Assembly (NCBI RefSeq): GCF_003994255.1
Contig: NZ_ML133858.1
Coordinates: 62,001-126,000 of the forward strand
Direction of reading: 5' to 3'
Source: Brachybacterium paraconglomeratum
Lineage (GTDB): Bacteria; Actinomycetota; Actinomycetes; Actinomycetales; Dermabacteraceae
DNA: 64,000 bases
In this document: positions 1-8,439 of the stretch, in pieces
Layout of the letters: each line of letters starts with the position of its first letter
How positions within the stretch are numbered: the stretch's first letter is position 1
Translations under genes and position numbers: made by a program
The notes under the pieces: generated by a model
What the model saw: only the letters and a program-made list of their open reading frames with translations
Told to the model about the DNA's origin: nothing
Databases searched by the model: none

Positions 1-111
1 TCCGCCGGGTACACCGCGCTGTACGCCGATGTGCGGATGCGCGACGAGGCCTGGGACGTGGAGCTCACCCGCCGGGCCCGTGACGCCTGGGCGGCGGACG
101 GGGCCCGATGA
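1..111 (+). CDS. C-terminal fragment of an unidentified protein
   Basis: An open frame enters from the left edge, encodes 36 residues ending in AADGAR, and stops at 109-111. Its TGA overlaps the ATG of the next gene (ATGA), so it is the last part of a translationally coupled upstream gene. Only a charged, helical-looking tail is visible, and the family cannot be identified. In related actinobacteria the gene before a DUF4129/DUF4350/MoxR/DUF58 cluster is often a multi-pass membrane protein, but nothing here tests that. Confidence 0.6.
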   Translation, partial: SAGYTALYADVRMRDEAWDVELTRRARDAWAADGAR

Positions 112-761
112 TCCCGGCCGCACCGCGGCTCGGCCCCGACGAGGCGCGCGAGCGGATCCTCGAGGAGCTCGCGAAGGACGAGTACGACGACTCCCCCGGC
201 TTCGTCGCCTGGCTGCTCGGCGCGATCGAGGACTGGCTGGCGCGCATGGTCGACGGCGTCGACGGGTCCTCGGCCATGCAGACCGTGATCGCGGTGCTGC
301 TGGCGCTGGTCCTCGCCGCGGTCGTGGTGCTGGTGCTGCGGCGCACCGGCCTGCTGCGCCGCAGCCCCGCCCTCGCCGTCGACGCGGCGCTCGACGCCGA
401 GCCGGTGCTCAGCGGGGAGGAGCTGCGCGGCGCCGCCCGCGACGCGATCGACGCGGGACGCACCGACGACGGGACCGTGCTCGCGCTGCGCGCGCTGGTG
501 CGCGACCTCGAGGAGCGCACCCTGCTGGACGTCGCGACCGGCATGACCGCCCACGAGGCCGCGACCCGTGCGGCGCTCACCTTCCCCGACCTGCGGGGCC
601 GGCTCCAGCGCGGGGCGGACGCCTTCGACACGGCCGCCTACTCGGTGCGGAGCGTCGGGGGGAAGCCGGCCGAGGACATGCTGCGCCTGGCCGAGTACAT
701 CGCCGAGACGTCCCCCGACCTCTCCGCGCTCGAGCAGGCCGAGGCGGGGACCCCCGCATGA
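108..761 (+). CDS. DUF4129 domain membrane protein
   Basis: The product is 217 residues. A hydrophilic N-terminus with an amphipathic stretch (about 30-48) precedes one clear membrane helix at about 58-77, flanked by arginines at its C-terminal end. A soluble domain at about 105-200 matches the usual layout of DUF4129 proteins. These are found beside MoxR ATPases and DUF58 proteins in many actinobacteria and may belong to the same envelope complex; the biochemical role is unknown. The start ATG overlaps the preceding stop and the stop overlaps the next ATG by four bases, so it is the second gene of a tight operon. Family assignment rests on length, topology and neighbours rather than a strong motif. 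Confidence 0.75.
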   Translation: MIPAAPRLGPDEARERILEELAKDEYDDSPGFVAWLLGAIEDWLARMVDGVDGSSAMQTVIAVLLALVLAAVVVLVLRRTGLLRRSPALAVDAALDAEPVLSGEELRGAARDAIDAGRTDDGTVLALRALVRDLEERTLLDVATGMTAHEAATRAALTFPDLRGRLQRGADAFDTAAYSVRSVGGKPAEDMLRLAEYIAETSPDLSALEQAEAGTPA

Positions 762-1990
762 GCGCCCCCGCACCGACCGAGCCCGCCGCGCCCCGCGGCG
801 CGGCGGGGACGGACGCCGCCCCGCCGGGAGCGGGCGCTCCCTCCGGCGCCGCGCAGGAGCGGCGCCGGCCCTGGCTCGTCGCCGCCGTCGTCCTCGCGGT
901 GATCGCCGCGGTCCTCGTCTCCGTGGCGCGGGGCCTGTACCGCGACGGCCCGCTCGAGCCCGACGCCCCCACCGGCCAGGGCGCGAAGGCCGTCGTCCAG
1001 GTGCTCGGCGACCTCGGCGTCGAGGTCGAGACGAAGCGGCACACGGCCGACGCCGCCGAGGACCTCCGGGCGGGCGGGACCGTGCTGCTGACCGCGCCGA
1101 AGAGCCTCAGCGGCGAGCAGCTCACGACGCTCGCGGAGGCGCGCGAGGAGGGCGGGGGCCGGCTGATCGTGCTCCGGCCCGACTTCGTCGCCCTCTCGTA
1201 TCTCACCTCCGGCATCACCCCCTCCGGCGCGCTGCGGGAGCAGACGCGGGTCGAGGCGGGCGCGGCCTGCGGGGACCTGTCCCACGGCGCCCGCGTGCTG
1301 GAGGTGCCCGATGAGGAGGACGCCCTGGACGGGCCCGCCTCTCTCTACACCGCGACCGATGCGGTGGCCTCGACGTGCTTCGAGGCGGAGGGCGGCGCGC
1401 TCGTCGCCGAGTCCGACGGGGTGCTCGTGCTCGGCAGCCCCGACCTGCTCACCAACGACGGCGTGGGCCGGGCCGACAACTCCGCGCTCGCGTTGAACGC
1501 CCTGCCCGCCTCCGACGAGCTGACCTGGTACGTCCCCTCGGCGACGGATCCCCAGGGGACCTCCTCGCCGTCGCTCGTCGACCACCTGCCCGAGTGGATC
1601 GGTCCGGTCGCGGCCTGGCTCGTGCTGGCCGCGGTGCTGGGGCTGATCGCGCTGGGCCGACGCCCCGGCCCCGTGGTGGTCGAGCCGCTGCCGGTGACCG
1701 TGCGCCCCCAGGAGCTGGTGCTCGGCCGGGCACGGCTCCTGCAGCAGGCCTCGGCCCGCGATGCGGCGGCCGCCGCCCTGCGCGCCGCCGCCGCGACCCG
1801 CCTCGCCGACCGGCTCGGGCTGCGCCACGAGTCCGCGCTCGACGGGCTCCTGGCGGCGCTGGCCCCGCACGTCGAGGAGTCCCCGGAGCAGCTGCGTGCG
1901 CTCCTCGGCCCCGCCCCCGTCGCCACCGACCGCGACCTCGTGCGCCTCGCCCACGACCTCGACCGTCTCGAGAAGGAGATCGACCGATGA
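758..1990 (+). CDS. DUF4350 domain membrane protein
   Basis: The product is 410 residues. A Pro/Ala-rich cytoplasmic N-terminus is followed by a membrane helix at about 39-57, a long extracytoplasmic region at about 60-278, and a second helix at about 280-300. A cytoplasmic helical tail ends in DRLEKEIDR. The outer region resembles the DUF4350 fold, with a GxGAKAVVQVLGDLG segment and later strands such as GGRLIVLRP and GVLVLGSPDLLTNDG. DUF4350 proteins sit between DUF4129 and MoxR genes; their function is unknown, though a substrate-presenting role beside the MoxR/DUF58 pair is often supposed. The ATG at 758 is chosen because it overlaps the upstream TGA. A much longer in-frame opening exists upstream but would run through the DUF4129 gene. 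Confidence 0.78.
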   Translation: MSAPAPTEPAAPRGAAGTDAAPPGAGAPSGAAQERRRPWLVAAVVLAVIAAVLVSVARGLYRDGPLEPDAPTGQGAKAVVQVLGDLGVEVETKRHTADAAEDLRAGGTVLLTAPKSLSGEQLTTLAEAREEGGGRLIVLRPDFVALSYLTSGITPSGALREQTRVEAGAACGDLSHGARVLEVPDEEDALDGPASLYTATDAVASTCFEAEGGALVAESDGVLVLGSPDLLTNDGVGRADNSALALNALPASDELTWYVPSATDPQGTSSPSLVDHLPEWIGPVAAWLVLAAVLGLIALGRRPGPVVVEPLPVTVRPQELVLGRARLLQQASARDAAAAALRAAAATRLADRLGLRHESALDGLLAALAPHVEESPEQLRALLGPAPVATDRDLVRLAHDLDRLEKEIDR

Positions 1991-3057
1991 CCGACCCCGT
2001 CCCGCCGCGGCCCGACGCCCCCGGCGCCGGCGCGCCCCAGCCCTCCCCCGCCCCGCAGGGCGGCCAGACCGATGCGTCGGCCGTCGCCCCGTCGACCCCC
2101 GCGGTCGACGTCGACACCCGTGCGCAGCTGCAGGGGCTCGCCGCCGAGATCCACAAGGGCGTCGTCGGCCAGGACGCGGCGATCACCAGCCTCGTCGTCG
2201 CCCTGCTGTGCCGCGGGCACGTGCTGCTCGAGGGCGTGCCGGGGGTCGCGAAGACCCTGCTGGTGCGCTCCCTCGCGGAGGCGCTCGACGTGCGGATGCG
2301 CCGCGTGCAGTTCACCCCGGACATGATGCCCGGAGACATCACCGGCTCCCTCGTCTACGACAACACCACCAGCGACCTCGTCTTCCGCGAGGGCCCGGTG
2401 TTCACGAACCTGCTGCTGGCCGACGAGATCAACCGCACGCCCCCGAAGACGCAGTCCGCGCTGCTGGAGGCGATGGAGGAGCGGCAGGTGACGATCGACG
2501 GGGCGAGCCGCCCCCTGCCCGATCCCTTCCTCGTCGTCGCCACGCAGAACCCGATCGAGTTCGACGGCACCTACACCCTGCCCGAGGCGCAGCTGGACCG
2601 CTTCCTGCTGAAGGCTGTGATGCCGCTGCCGGAGCGGGAGGTCGAGGTGGACGTGCTGCGCCGCCACGCCGACGGCTTCGACACCACCGATCTCGCCGCC
2701 ATGGGCCTGCGCGCCGTCGTGGACGTCCCCTCCCTGCATCGCGCCCAGCAGGACGTCGCCCGCGTCGCCGCGGAGGATCCCGTCGTGCAGTACATCGTGG
2801 ACGTGTGCCGGGCGACGCGCCGCTCCCCCAGCTTCACCCTCGGCGTCTCCCCGCGCGGCGCGATCGCGCTGCTGCGCACCGCCCGCGCCTGGGCGTACCT
2901 CTCGGGCCGGGACTTCATCACCCCCGACGACGTGAAGGCCATGGCCCCGGCGACGCTCTCGCACCGGGTGCGGCTGACCACCGAGGCCGAGCTGGAGGGC
3001 ACCCAGGTCGAGGCCGTGCTCGCCGCGACCCTCGCCTCCGTGCCGGTCCCCCGCTGA
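1987..3057 (+). CDS. moxR: MoxR-family AAA+ ATPase
   Basis: The product is 356 residues. About 40 Pro/Ala-rich residues precede the AAA+ core. Walker A (GVPGVAKT, about 83-90), Walker B (LLADEINR, about 142-149), a sensor-1 segment (VVATQNP) and the sensor-2 motif GVSPRGA are all intact, so it should be an active ATPase. MoxR proteins act as chaperone-like ATPases working with VWA or DUF58 partners, here encoded just downstream. The ATG overlaps the preceding stop (ATGA). The next gene follows after seven bases, consistent with one transcript from before the window to the DUF58 gene. The substrate cannot be told from sequence. Confidence 0.93.
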   Translation: MTDPVPPRPDAPGAGAPQPSPAPQGGQTDASAVAPSTPAVDVDTRAQLQGLAAEIHKGVVGQDAAITSLVVALLCRGHVLLEGVPGVAKTLLVRSLAEALDVRMRRVQFTPDMMPGDITGSLVYDNTTSDLVFREGPVFTNLLLADEINRTPPKTQSALLEAMEERQVTIDGASRPLPDPFLVVATQNPIEFDGTYTLPEAQLDRFLLKAVMPLPEREVEVDVLRRHADGFDTTDLAAMGLRAVVDVPSLHRAQQDVARVAAEDPVVQYIVDVCRATRRSPSFTLGVSPRGAIALLRTARAWAYLSGRDFITPDDVKAMAPATLSHRVRLTTEAELEGTQVEAVLAATLASVPVPR

Positions 3058-3064
3058 GCGCCCC

Positions 3065-4363
3065 ATGAGGATCTCGTTCACCCCGCGCGCGGCCCTGGCC
3101 GCGCTGCTCGCGCTGCCCGTGATCGTGCTGTGGCCGCTGTGGTGGGTGGTCCTGATCCTGCTCGCGCTGTGGGCGCTCGTGGTCCTCGCCGATGCGCTGG
3201 CCGCCCCGGCCCCGCAGCGGATCCGGGTGCGTCGCGAGGCGCCGGCGCAGGTGCGTCTGGGCGGCACCGTCCCCGGACGCCTGCTGCTGACGAACACCAC
3301 CGCGCGCCGTGCACGGCTCGAGGTGCGCGACGCCTGGAACCCGACCGCGGGCCTCGCCTCCCAGCACAGCCGCCTCGACCTGCCCGGCCAGGAGCGGCGC
3401 GCGATCGCCCAGTCCTTCACGCCCACGCGGCGCGGCGAGCACAGCTCCCGGCAGCTGCTGATCGGCTCGCTCGGCCCGCTGGGCCTCGCCCGCCGCAGCG
3501 CCCGCGTCCCGGCGCTCGGGCGGATGCTGGCCCTGCACCCCTTCGGCGCCCGCAGGCACCTCCCCTCCCGCGTGCAGCGGCTGCGGGAGATCGAGGGGCT
3601 CGCCGCGATCCACCAGCGCGGCCAGGGCACCGAGTTCGACTCCCTGCGCGACTTCGTGGACGGCGACGACGTCCGCTCGATCGACTGGCGGGCGACCGCG
3701 CGCCGGCGCAGCGTGGTGGTGCGCACCTGGCGGCCCGAGCGGGACCGTCACGTGCTGATCGTGGTGGACACCTCCCGCACCTCCGCCGGACGCCTCGGCG
3801 AGGCGACGAGGCTCGATTCCGCCTTCGACGCGGCGCTGCTGCTGACGGCGCTGGCCGGGCAGGCCGGGGACCGGGTGGACCTGCTGTGCGTGGACCGGAT
3901 CCCGCACGTCTCGGTGCTCGGCTCCACCCGCACCAAGGTGCTCCACGACATGGTCGCCGCGACCGCGGCCGTGGAGCCGGCGCTGGTGGAGACGGACTGG
4001 GAGCGCGCCGCGGCCGCGATCGAGTCCCGCACCCGCCGCGGCTCCCTCGTCGTGCTGATCACGCCGGTGGAGGCGCAGGTGCTCCATTCCGGGCTGCTGC
4101 CGGTCGCGGCGCGCCTGGCCAAGGACCACCCCCTGGTGCTCGCCTCGGTCGCCGATCCCGCGCTCGAGGAGCTCGCCGGAGGGCGCGGCGATCTCGAGAC
4201 CGTGTACCGGGCCGCCGCCGCGGAGCGCGCCCGCTCCGAGCGCGCCGGAGTCTCCCATGCCCTCGAGCGCGTCGGCGCGCACGTCGTCGACGCCCCGCCG
4301 GACCGGGCCCCGCAGGCGCTGGCCGACGCGTATCTCTCCCTCAAGGCCGCCGGCAGGCTCTGA
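3065..4363 (+). CDS. DUF58 domain protein (MoxR partner)
   Basis: The product is 432 residues. Two closely spaced hydrophobic segments fill about residues 10-42, so the protein is membrane-anchored with its main domain probably cytoplasmic. The DUF58 signature FDSLRDFVDGDDVRSIDW (about 193-210) is complete. It is followed by a von Willebrand-A-like stretch with the metal-site motif DTSRTS (about 235-240). DUF58 proteins are the usual partners of MoxR ATPases. This is the last gene of the rightward operon and faces the leftward SpoIIM gene across a 404-base gap containing a strong inverted repeat. Confidence 0.92.
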   Translation: MRISFTPRAALAALLALPVIVLWPLWWVVLILLALWALVVLADALAAPAPQRIRVRREAPAQVRLGGTVPGRLLLTNTTARRARLEVRDAWNPTAGLASQHSRLDLPGQERRAIAQSFTPTRRGEHSSRQLLIGSLGPLGLARRSARVPALGRMLALHPFGARRHLPSRVQRLREIEGLAAIHQRGQGTEFDSLRDFVDGDDVRSIDWRATARRRSVVVRTWRPERDRHVLIVVDTSRTSAGRLGEATRLDSAFDAALLLTALAGQAGDRVDLLCVDRIPHVSVLGSTRTKVLHDMVAATAAVEPALVETDWERAAAAIESRTRRGSLVVLITPVEAQVLHSGLLPVAARLAKDHPLVLASVADPALEELAGGRGDLETVYRAAAAERARSERAGVSHALERVGAHVVDAPPDRAPQALADAYLSLKAAGRL

Positions 4364-4767
4364 CCCGGCCGCTTCCCCGCACCAGGAGCCGCACCCGCCG
4401 TCGTGGTCGTGGTCGTAGTCAGGATGGTCAGCCACGGGCGCTGGGTGTACCAGTACGCCTATATCGTCGTACTGGTACGCCCAGCGCCGGTACATGACCA
4501 TGCCGCTGCCTGGCTCGGGCAGGGCCGCGCTGGCCGAGCCGCTCACGCCGCTCACGTCGTCCCGGCGATATGCCGCGGCCGCCGGCGAGATGGCGGGCCT
4601 CGATTCCGGCACCGCTGCCGAGCTCGACCGCGACGGGCCGGTCATCGGGCGTCGTCCGAAGTGAGGGCCCGGGCTCCTCGAGCAGGCCGCACCGTCGGTG
4701 CTCGGCCCCCAGCCCTGGCCGCCGTCGCAGGGCTCGGCCCTCAGGCGGCGATCACCGGGCTCGGCGC
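4364..4767. other. 404-base gap between convergent genes
   Basis: The gap contains an imperfect 21-bp inverted repeat (4437-4488), a short GTC-rich run (about 4400-4420: gtcgtg, gtcgtg, gtcgta), and a tandem duplication at its right end (4730-4777). A leftward open frame from an ATG near 4656 encodes roughly 70 residues before running antisense into the DUF58 gene. Its product (segments such as AAYRRDDVSGVSGSA and MVMYRRWAYQYDD) resembles nothing I recognise. I do not call it a gene, because it has no clear ribosome site and its later part is just the repeat arms read as codons. No other feature is seen. Confidence 0.6.
4437..4488. terminator. Long hairpin, probable bidirectional terminator
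   Basis: Two 21-base arms (4437-4457 and 4468-4488) pair with one mismatch around a 10-base A/T-containing loop (cctatatcgt). The arms start GGCGCTGGG and end CCCAGCGCC. The hairpin lies between the ends of the DUF58 (+) and SpoIIM (-) genes and could end transcripts from both. There is no T-run, which is common for actinobacterial terminators. It is longer than a typical terminator, so a dispersed intergenic repeat is an alternative. Confidence 0.6.
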
Positions 4768-4777
4768 TCAGGCGGCG
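4730..4777. repeat. Two-copy tandem repeat at the SpoIIM 3' end
   Basis: A 21-base unit (4730-4750) recurs at 4757-4777 with one substitution, separated by atcacc; each copy contains ctcaggcggcg. The right copy carries the SpoIIM stop codon (4768-4770). The left copy places a second TGA 27 bases further on in the same frame. It looks like a local slippage duplication. Confidence 0.75.
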
Positions 4778-5763
4778 GTGGCGACGCGGGAGCCGACGAG
4801 CTCCTCGGAGAGGTCGCCGGAGATCCCGGCGCGATGCGCCTGGCGGCCCCGCACGAGCATGTACGCGAGGAACGCCAGCCAGGCCGCCGCGCCGACCGCG
4901 ATCCGCAGCGCCGGCGGCAGGGAGCTCGGCGTCACGAAGGCCTCGATGAACCCCGCGACCAGCAGCACGGGCACCAGCCCGATCGCGACGGTGACCAGGG
5001 AGCGGGCGGCGTGGGAGAGCGCCCACGGGCGCGGCAGCGGGCCGGGGCGCACCCAGGCCCAGAAGGTGCGCAGACCCGCACCGGCGCCGACGACGATCGC
5101 GGTGATCTCCAGCAGGCCGTGCGGGAGGATGAACACGAAGAAGGTGTCCAGTCCCCCGTAGGCGCCCAGCACCCCCGCCGACAGACCGACGTTCAGTCCG
5201 TTCTGCAGCAGCATGTAGACCGGCCAGAAACCGGTCACCCCCAGCACCACGGACTGCACTGCGATCCACGCGTTGTTCGTCCACACCCGGGCGGCGAAGC
5301 CCGAGGCCTCGCCCTCGAAGTAGTAGGCGACGAAGTCCCGCTGGGCGAGGGCGCGCTGCTGCGCCTCCGGCACCACGAGCTCGCGCGCGGTCGCGTCCAG
5401 GCCGAAGTACAGCCCGGAGACGAGGGAGGAGAGCAGGAAGATCGACGCCGCGAGCGCGACCGTCCAGCGGGCCTGGAACAGCGCCGAGGGGAGGTCCTCC
5501 CAGAAGAAGGTGCGCGCGTGCTTCCACAGCGGGATCCGCGTCCCGGTGATCCGCAGCCGGGCGCGGTGGACCAGGAGGGAGAGCCGGGAGATCAGCGCGG
5601 GATCCGGCACGGTGGAGCGGACCCTGGAGAGGTGGGTGGAGACCTCCTGGTAGAGCGCGAGCAGCTCGTCGATGCCGCCCGCGTCGAGGGTGCGGGCGCG
5701 GGTGAGCTCCTCGAGACGGTCCCACTGCGGCCGGTGCACGGCGATGAAGGCGTCGGTGTCCAC
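4768..5763 (-). CDS. SpoIIM family (stage II sporulation M-like) membrane protein
   Basis: The product is 331 residues. A soluble N-terminal domain (about 1-95, helical, starting MDTDAFIAVHRPQWDRLEEL) precedes about five membrane segments, including WTVALAASIFLLSSLVSG and FFVFILPHGLLEITAIVVGAG. The HGLLE segment is typical of the SpoIIM/DUF95 family. In non-sporulating actinobacteria this protein sits next to MoxR/DUF58 and RDD genes, and its role is unknown. The GTG at 5763 is chosen because a -10-like TACCCT ends six bases upstream and no ribosome site is visible, indicating a leaderless message. It is divergent from the RDD gene and convergent with the DUF58 gene. Confidence 0.88.
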   Translation of the reverse strand: MDTDAFIAVHRPQWDRLEELTRARTLDAGGIDELLALYQEVSTHLSRVRSTVPDPALISRLSLLVHRARLRITGTRIPLWKHARTFFWEDLPSALFQARWTVALAASIFLLSSLVSGLYFGLDATARELVVPEAQQRALAQRDFVAYYFEGEASGFAARVWTNNAWIAVQSVVLGVTGFWPVYMLLQNGLNVGLSAGVLGAYGGLDTFFVFILPHGLLEITAIVVGAGAGLRTFWAWVRPGPLPRPWALSHAARSLVTVAIGLVPVLLVAGFIEAFVTPSSLPPALRIAVGAAAWLAFLAYMLVRGRQAHRAGISGDLSEELVGSRVATAA

Positions 5764-5769
5764 GCAGAC

Positions 5770-5775
5770 AGGGTA
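5770..5775 (-). promoter_or_regulatory. -10 element of the SpoIIM gene (leaderless)
   Basis: TACCCT on the minus strand ends six bases before the GTG start, which places the transcription start at or next to the first base of the codon. Confidence 0.5.
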
Positions 5776-5880
5776 GGCGGCCCCCGTCCCCGTCCACGGC
5801 CGACGAAAGTCGGGGGCGGCCCGGCCGGAAGCCGACGCTCGACGCTGACGGCACCTCCTCGCTCCTGCCAGGATGGGGCC

Positions 5881-6732
5881 ATGGCACTTTCGGGCACTGC
5901 GGCGGCCGTCTCCCCCTCGAGCCGCCGCGACGCGCTGATCACCGGCGATGCGGTCCTGCTCGACCTGCGCACCGCCTCCTTCGCGACCCGCATCGTCTCC
6001 GCCGTGATCGACGGGGTGCTGCAGCTGGCGCTGCTGATCGGGGGGATCCTGTCGATCGCATGGTTCGCGGACCGCGCCGCCCTGGACGACGGCTTCCTCG
6101 CCGCCGGGGTCCTGCTCGCCTCGGTGCTGGCCTATGTCGGCTATCCGGTGCTCAGCGAGCTGCTGCTGCGGGGCCGCTCCGTGGGGCGGCTGGTGATGGG
6201 CACGCGGGTGGTGCGGGACGACGGCGGCCCGGTGCACGTGCGCCAGAGCGTGCTGCGCGCAGTGATGGCGATGTTCGAGATCTGGTCGACCACCGGCGCC
6301 GTGGCGCTGGTCTGCTCCGTGATCGACCGCCGCTCGCGCCGGATCGGGGACCTGCTGGCCGGGACGATGGTGATCCAGGAGCGCATGCGCACTCATCCTC
6401 CGCAGCGCATCGAGGTCCCGCTCTCGCTGCGCGACTGGGCGCAGGCGGCGGACGTGGGCCGGCTCCCGCTGCCGCTGCTGCAGGACATCCGCGCCTTCCT
6501 GCCCCGGGCCGGGCAGATCAACGCCGAGTCGCGCCATCAGCTCTCGCGGGACCTGCTGCGCCGCACGCTGCCGCATGTCGCGCCCGCACCGCCCCCGGGC
6601 ACCCCGCCGGAGGAGTTCCTCGCCGCGGTGCTCGCCGAGCGCTCACGACGGGACGAGATGCGGCTGCGCAGGGCGCAGGAGCGTCAGCAGGAGCTGGCCG
6701 CCGAGGTGCGGGCGGTGCCCTTCTCGGCCTGA
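5881..6732 (+). CDS. RDD family membrane protein
   Basis: The product is 283 residues. The RDD core at about 30-165 has the hallmark charged positions (ASFATRIVSAVIDG; GRSVGRLVMGTRVV; DRRSRRIGDLLAGTMVIQER) around three to four membrane helices. A cytoplasmic tail of about 120 residues, rich in arginine and glutamate, follows and may be coiled. RDD proteins have been linked to ion or small-molecule transport in some bacteria, but the role here is unknown; proximity to SpoIIM is the common arrangement. A weak -10-like CAGGAT lies six bases before the ATG, so the message may be leaderless. It ends head-on with the phosphomannomutase gene, the stop codons being adjacent. Confidence 0.9.
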   Translation: MALSGTAAAVSPSSRRDALITGDAVLLDLRTASFATRIVSAVIDGVLQLALLIGGILSIAWFADRAALDDGFLAAGVLLASVLAYVGYPVLSELLLRGRSVGRLVMGTRVVRDDGGPVHVRQSVLRAVMAMFEIWSTTGAVALVCSVIDRRSRRIGDLLAGTMVIQERMRTHPPQRIEVPLSLRDWAQAADVGRLPLPLLQDIRAFLPRAGQINAESRHQLSRDLLRRTLPHVAPAPPPGTPPEEFLAAVLAERSRRDEMRLRRAQERQQELAAEVRAVPFSA

Positions 6733-8439
6733 TCAGTCGGCCGACGGCGCCTCGGCGCGGCCGGCGATCAGCACCGGGATCCCGCCCTCGACCGCGTGGA
6801 CGCGCCCGCAGTCCGTGCACTGGAGGGCGGCGTCGACGTCGTGCAGCACCCCGCCGCAGTCCGGGCAGCGCAGCGCCGCACGCACCCAGCCGGGCACGTC
6901 GGCGCCGCTCGCCCCGGCCGGCAGCTGCGCGGGAGAGACCTCGGGAGCGTTCGCGGGAACGGCAGCGGGGAAGGTCTCCGGGGTCGGCTCGGCAGAGGCC
7001 GGCTCGGGAGTCGACTCGGCGGCGTCCGCCACGCCGAGCACGAGCGTCCGGATCTGGTCCAGCACCTGCTCCATCGTCGTCCGCTCCTGCGCCTCGACGT
7101 TCAGGCGCAGCAGCGACTCGGTCTGCGAGGAGCGCAGCGAGAGCCACCAGCGCTCGTCCGGGGCGAGGTGCTCGTCCCAGTGGTGCACGGAGAGCCCGTC
7201 GAGCTCGTCGATCCGCGCGGCGGGCAGCGACTCGGCGTGGGCGCGCACCCGGGCGGTGGCCGCGACCGCGTCGTCGACGGGGAAGTTGTGCTCGCCGCTG
7301 CCGGCGTACGGGGAGTGCTCGGCCACCAGAGCGGAGGCGGTGCCGTCGGTCTCCGCGAGCGCGGCGAGGACGTGCAGCGCGGCGAGCATGCCGGAGTCGG
7401 CGAAGAAGAAGTCGCGGAAGTAGTAGTGGGCGGAGTGCTCCACCCCGGCCACCGCTTCCTGCTCGGCCATGATCCGCTTGATGCCGGCGTGGCCCACGGG
7501 GGTCAGCAGCATCTCGCCGCCCGCCGCCGCGATGACCTCGTGCACGTGGCGGGAGGCGACCGCGTTGACGGCCACGCGGGGACGCTCCTCCCCCGCGGCG
7601 CGGGCACGGGCGATCTCGCGCGAGGCGATCAGCGCCCCGATCGCCGAGGGCGGGACCGGGGTGCCGGTCTCGTCCAGCACGACGCAGCGGTCCGCGTCGC
7701 CGTCGAAGGCGAGGCCGAGGTCCGCGCCCTCGCGGCGCACCGCCTCCTGCAGATCACGGAGGTTCTCGGGCCGCAGCGGGTCGGCCGGGTGGTGGGGGAA
7801 GGTGCCGTCGAGTCCGAAGTGCAGCTCGATCAGCTCCACCTGCTCGAGCGGGCCGAGCACGGCGGGGGCGGTGAGGCCTGCCATCGCGTCGGCCGCGTCG
7901 ACCACCACGCGCAGTCGCCGGCCCGCGGGCAGGTCGACCAGGCCGTGGAGGGTGCGGGCGTAGTCCTCGAGGGTGTCGATCCGCTCGGAGCGGCCCTCGC
8001 CGCGCACGGGGATCTCCCCGGCGGCGAGATACGCCTCGGCGCCCCGGCGCACGTCCTCGAGCCCCGAGTCCCGGCCGACGGGCCGCGCGCCGGGCAGGCA
8101 CAGCTTCATCCCGTTGTCGCGGGCGGGGTTGTGGGAGGCGGTGATCATGAGCCCCGCCGCGCGGTGGAGGCCGGAGGCGCAGTACAGCTGGTCGGTGGAG
8201 GACAGGCCGGCGTCGGCGACGATCGCGCCGCGGCGCACGGCGCCCTCGATCACGGCGCGGGACAGCTCCGGGGAGCTCAGGCGCATGTCGTGGGCGACGA
8301 TCAGCTCGGGCTCGGCCAGGACGTCCGCGAAGGCGGCGCCGAGCGCGCGGGCGATCTCGGCCGTGAGCTGCTCGCCGGCGACGCCGCGGATGTCGTTCGC
8401 CTTGACGATGGCGGACAGGTCGTGGGTCGTCTCAGTCAT
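6733..8439 (-). CDS. manB: Phosphomannomutase/phosphoglucomutase with C-terminal Trm112-like zinc domain
   Basis: The product is 568 residues. The four-domain alpha-D-phosphohexomutase fold occupies about 1-460. It has the phosphoserine loop TASHNP (Ser102), the Mg site DGDADR (246-251), the sugar loop GVEHSAHYYFRD and the phosphate loop RSSQTESLLRLNVE. It should interconvert mannose-6-P and mannose-1-P, supplying GDP-mannose for glycans. After a Pro/Ala linker (about 468-515) comes a domain with two CxxC pairs (CPDCGG and CTDCGR, about 527-562) ending EGGIPVLI, as in Trm112p-like proteins. From memory, typical PMMs end near residue 460, so this looks like a fusion. The start overlaps the DUF3499 stop by eight bases; M. 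tuberculosis pmmA has the same neighbour. Confidence 0.92.
   Translation of the reverse strand: MTETTHDLSAIVKANDIRGVAGEQLTAEIARALGAAFADVLAEPELIVAHDMRLSSPELSRAVIEGAVRRGAIVADAGLSSTDQLYCASGLHRAAGLMITASHNPARDNGMKLCLPGARPVGRDSGLEDVRRGAEAYLAAGEIPVRGEGRSERIDTLEDYARTLHGLVDLPAGRRLRVVVDAADAMAGLTAPAVLGPLEQVELIELHFGLDGTFPHHPADPLRPENLRDLQEAVRREGADLGLAFDGDADRCVVLDETGTPVPPSAIGALIASREIARARAAGEERPRVAVNAVASRHVHEVIAAAGGEMLLTPVGHAGIKRIMAEQEAVAGVEHSAHYYFRDFFFADSGMLAALHVLAALAETDGTASALVAEHSPYAGSGEHNFPVDDAVAATARVRAHAESLPAARIDELDGLSVHHWDEHLAPDERWWLSLRSSQTESLLRLNVEAQERTTMEQVLDQIRTLVLGVADAAESTPEPASAEPTPETFPAAVPANAPEVSPAQLPAGASGADVPGWVRAALRCPDCGGVLHDVDAALQCTDCGRVHAVEGGIPVLIAGRAEAPSAD

Noticed and set aside
4398-4422. 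GTC-rich short repeats resembling the start of a CRISPR or VNTR
   Set aside because: Only about three imperfect hexamers in a row, with no spacers or longer unit.
4437-4656. Possible small leftward gene in the SpoIIM-DUF58 gap
   Set aside because: No ribosome site, no recognisable product. Its later part is the hairpin arm read as codons and then DUF58 antisense.
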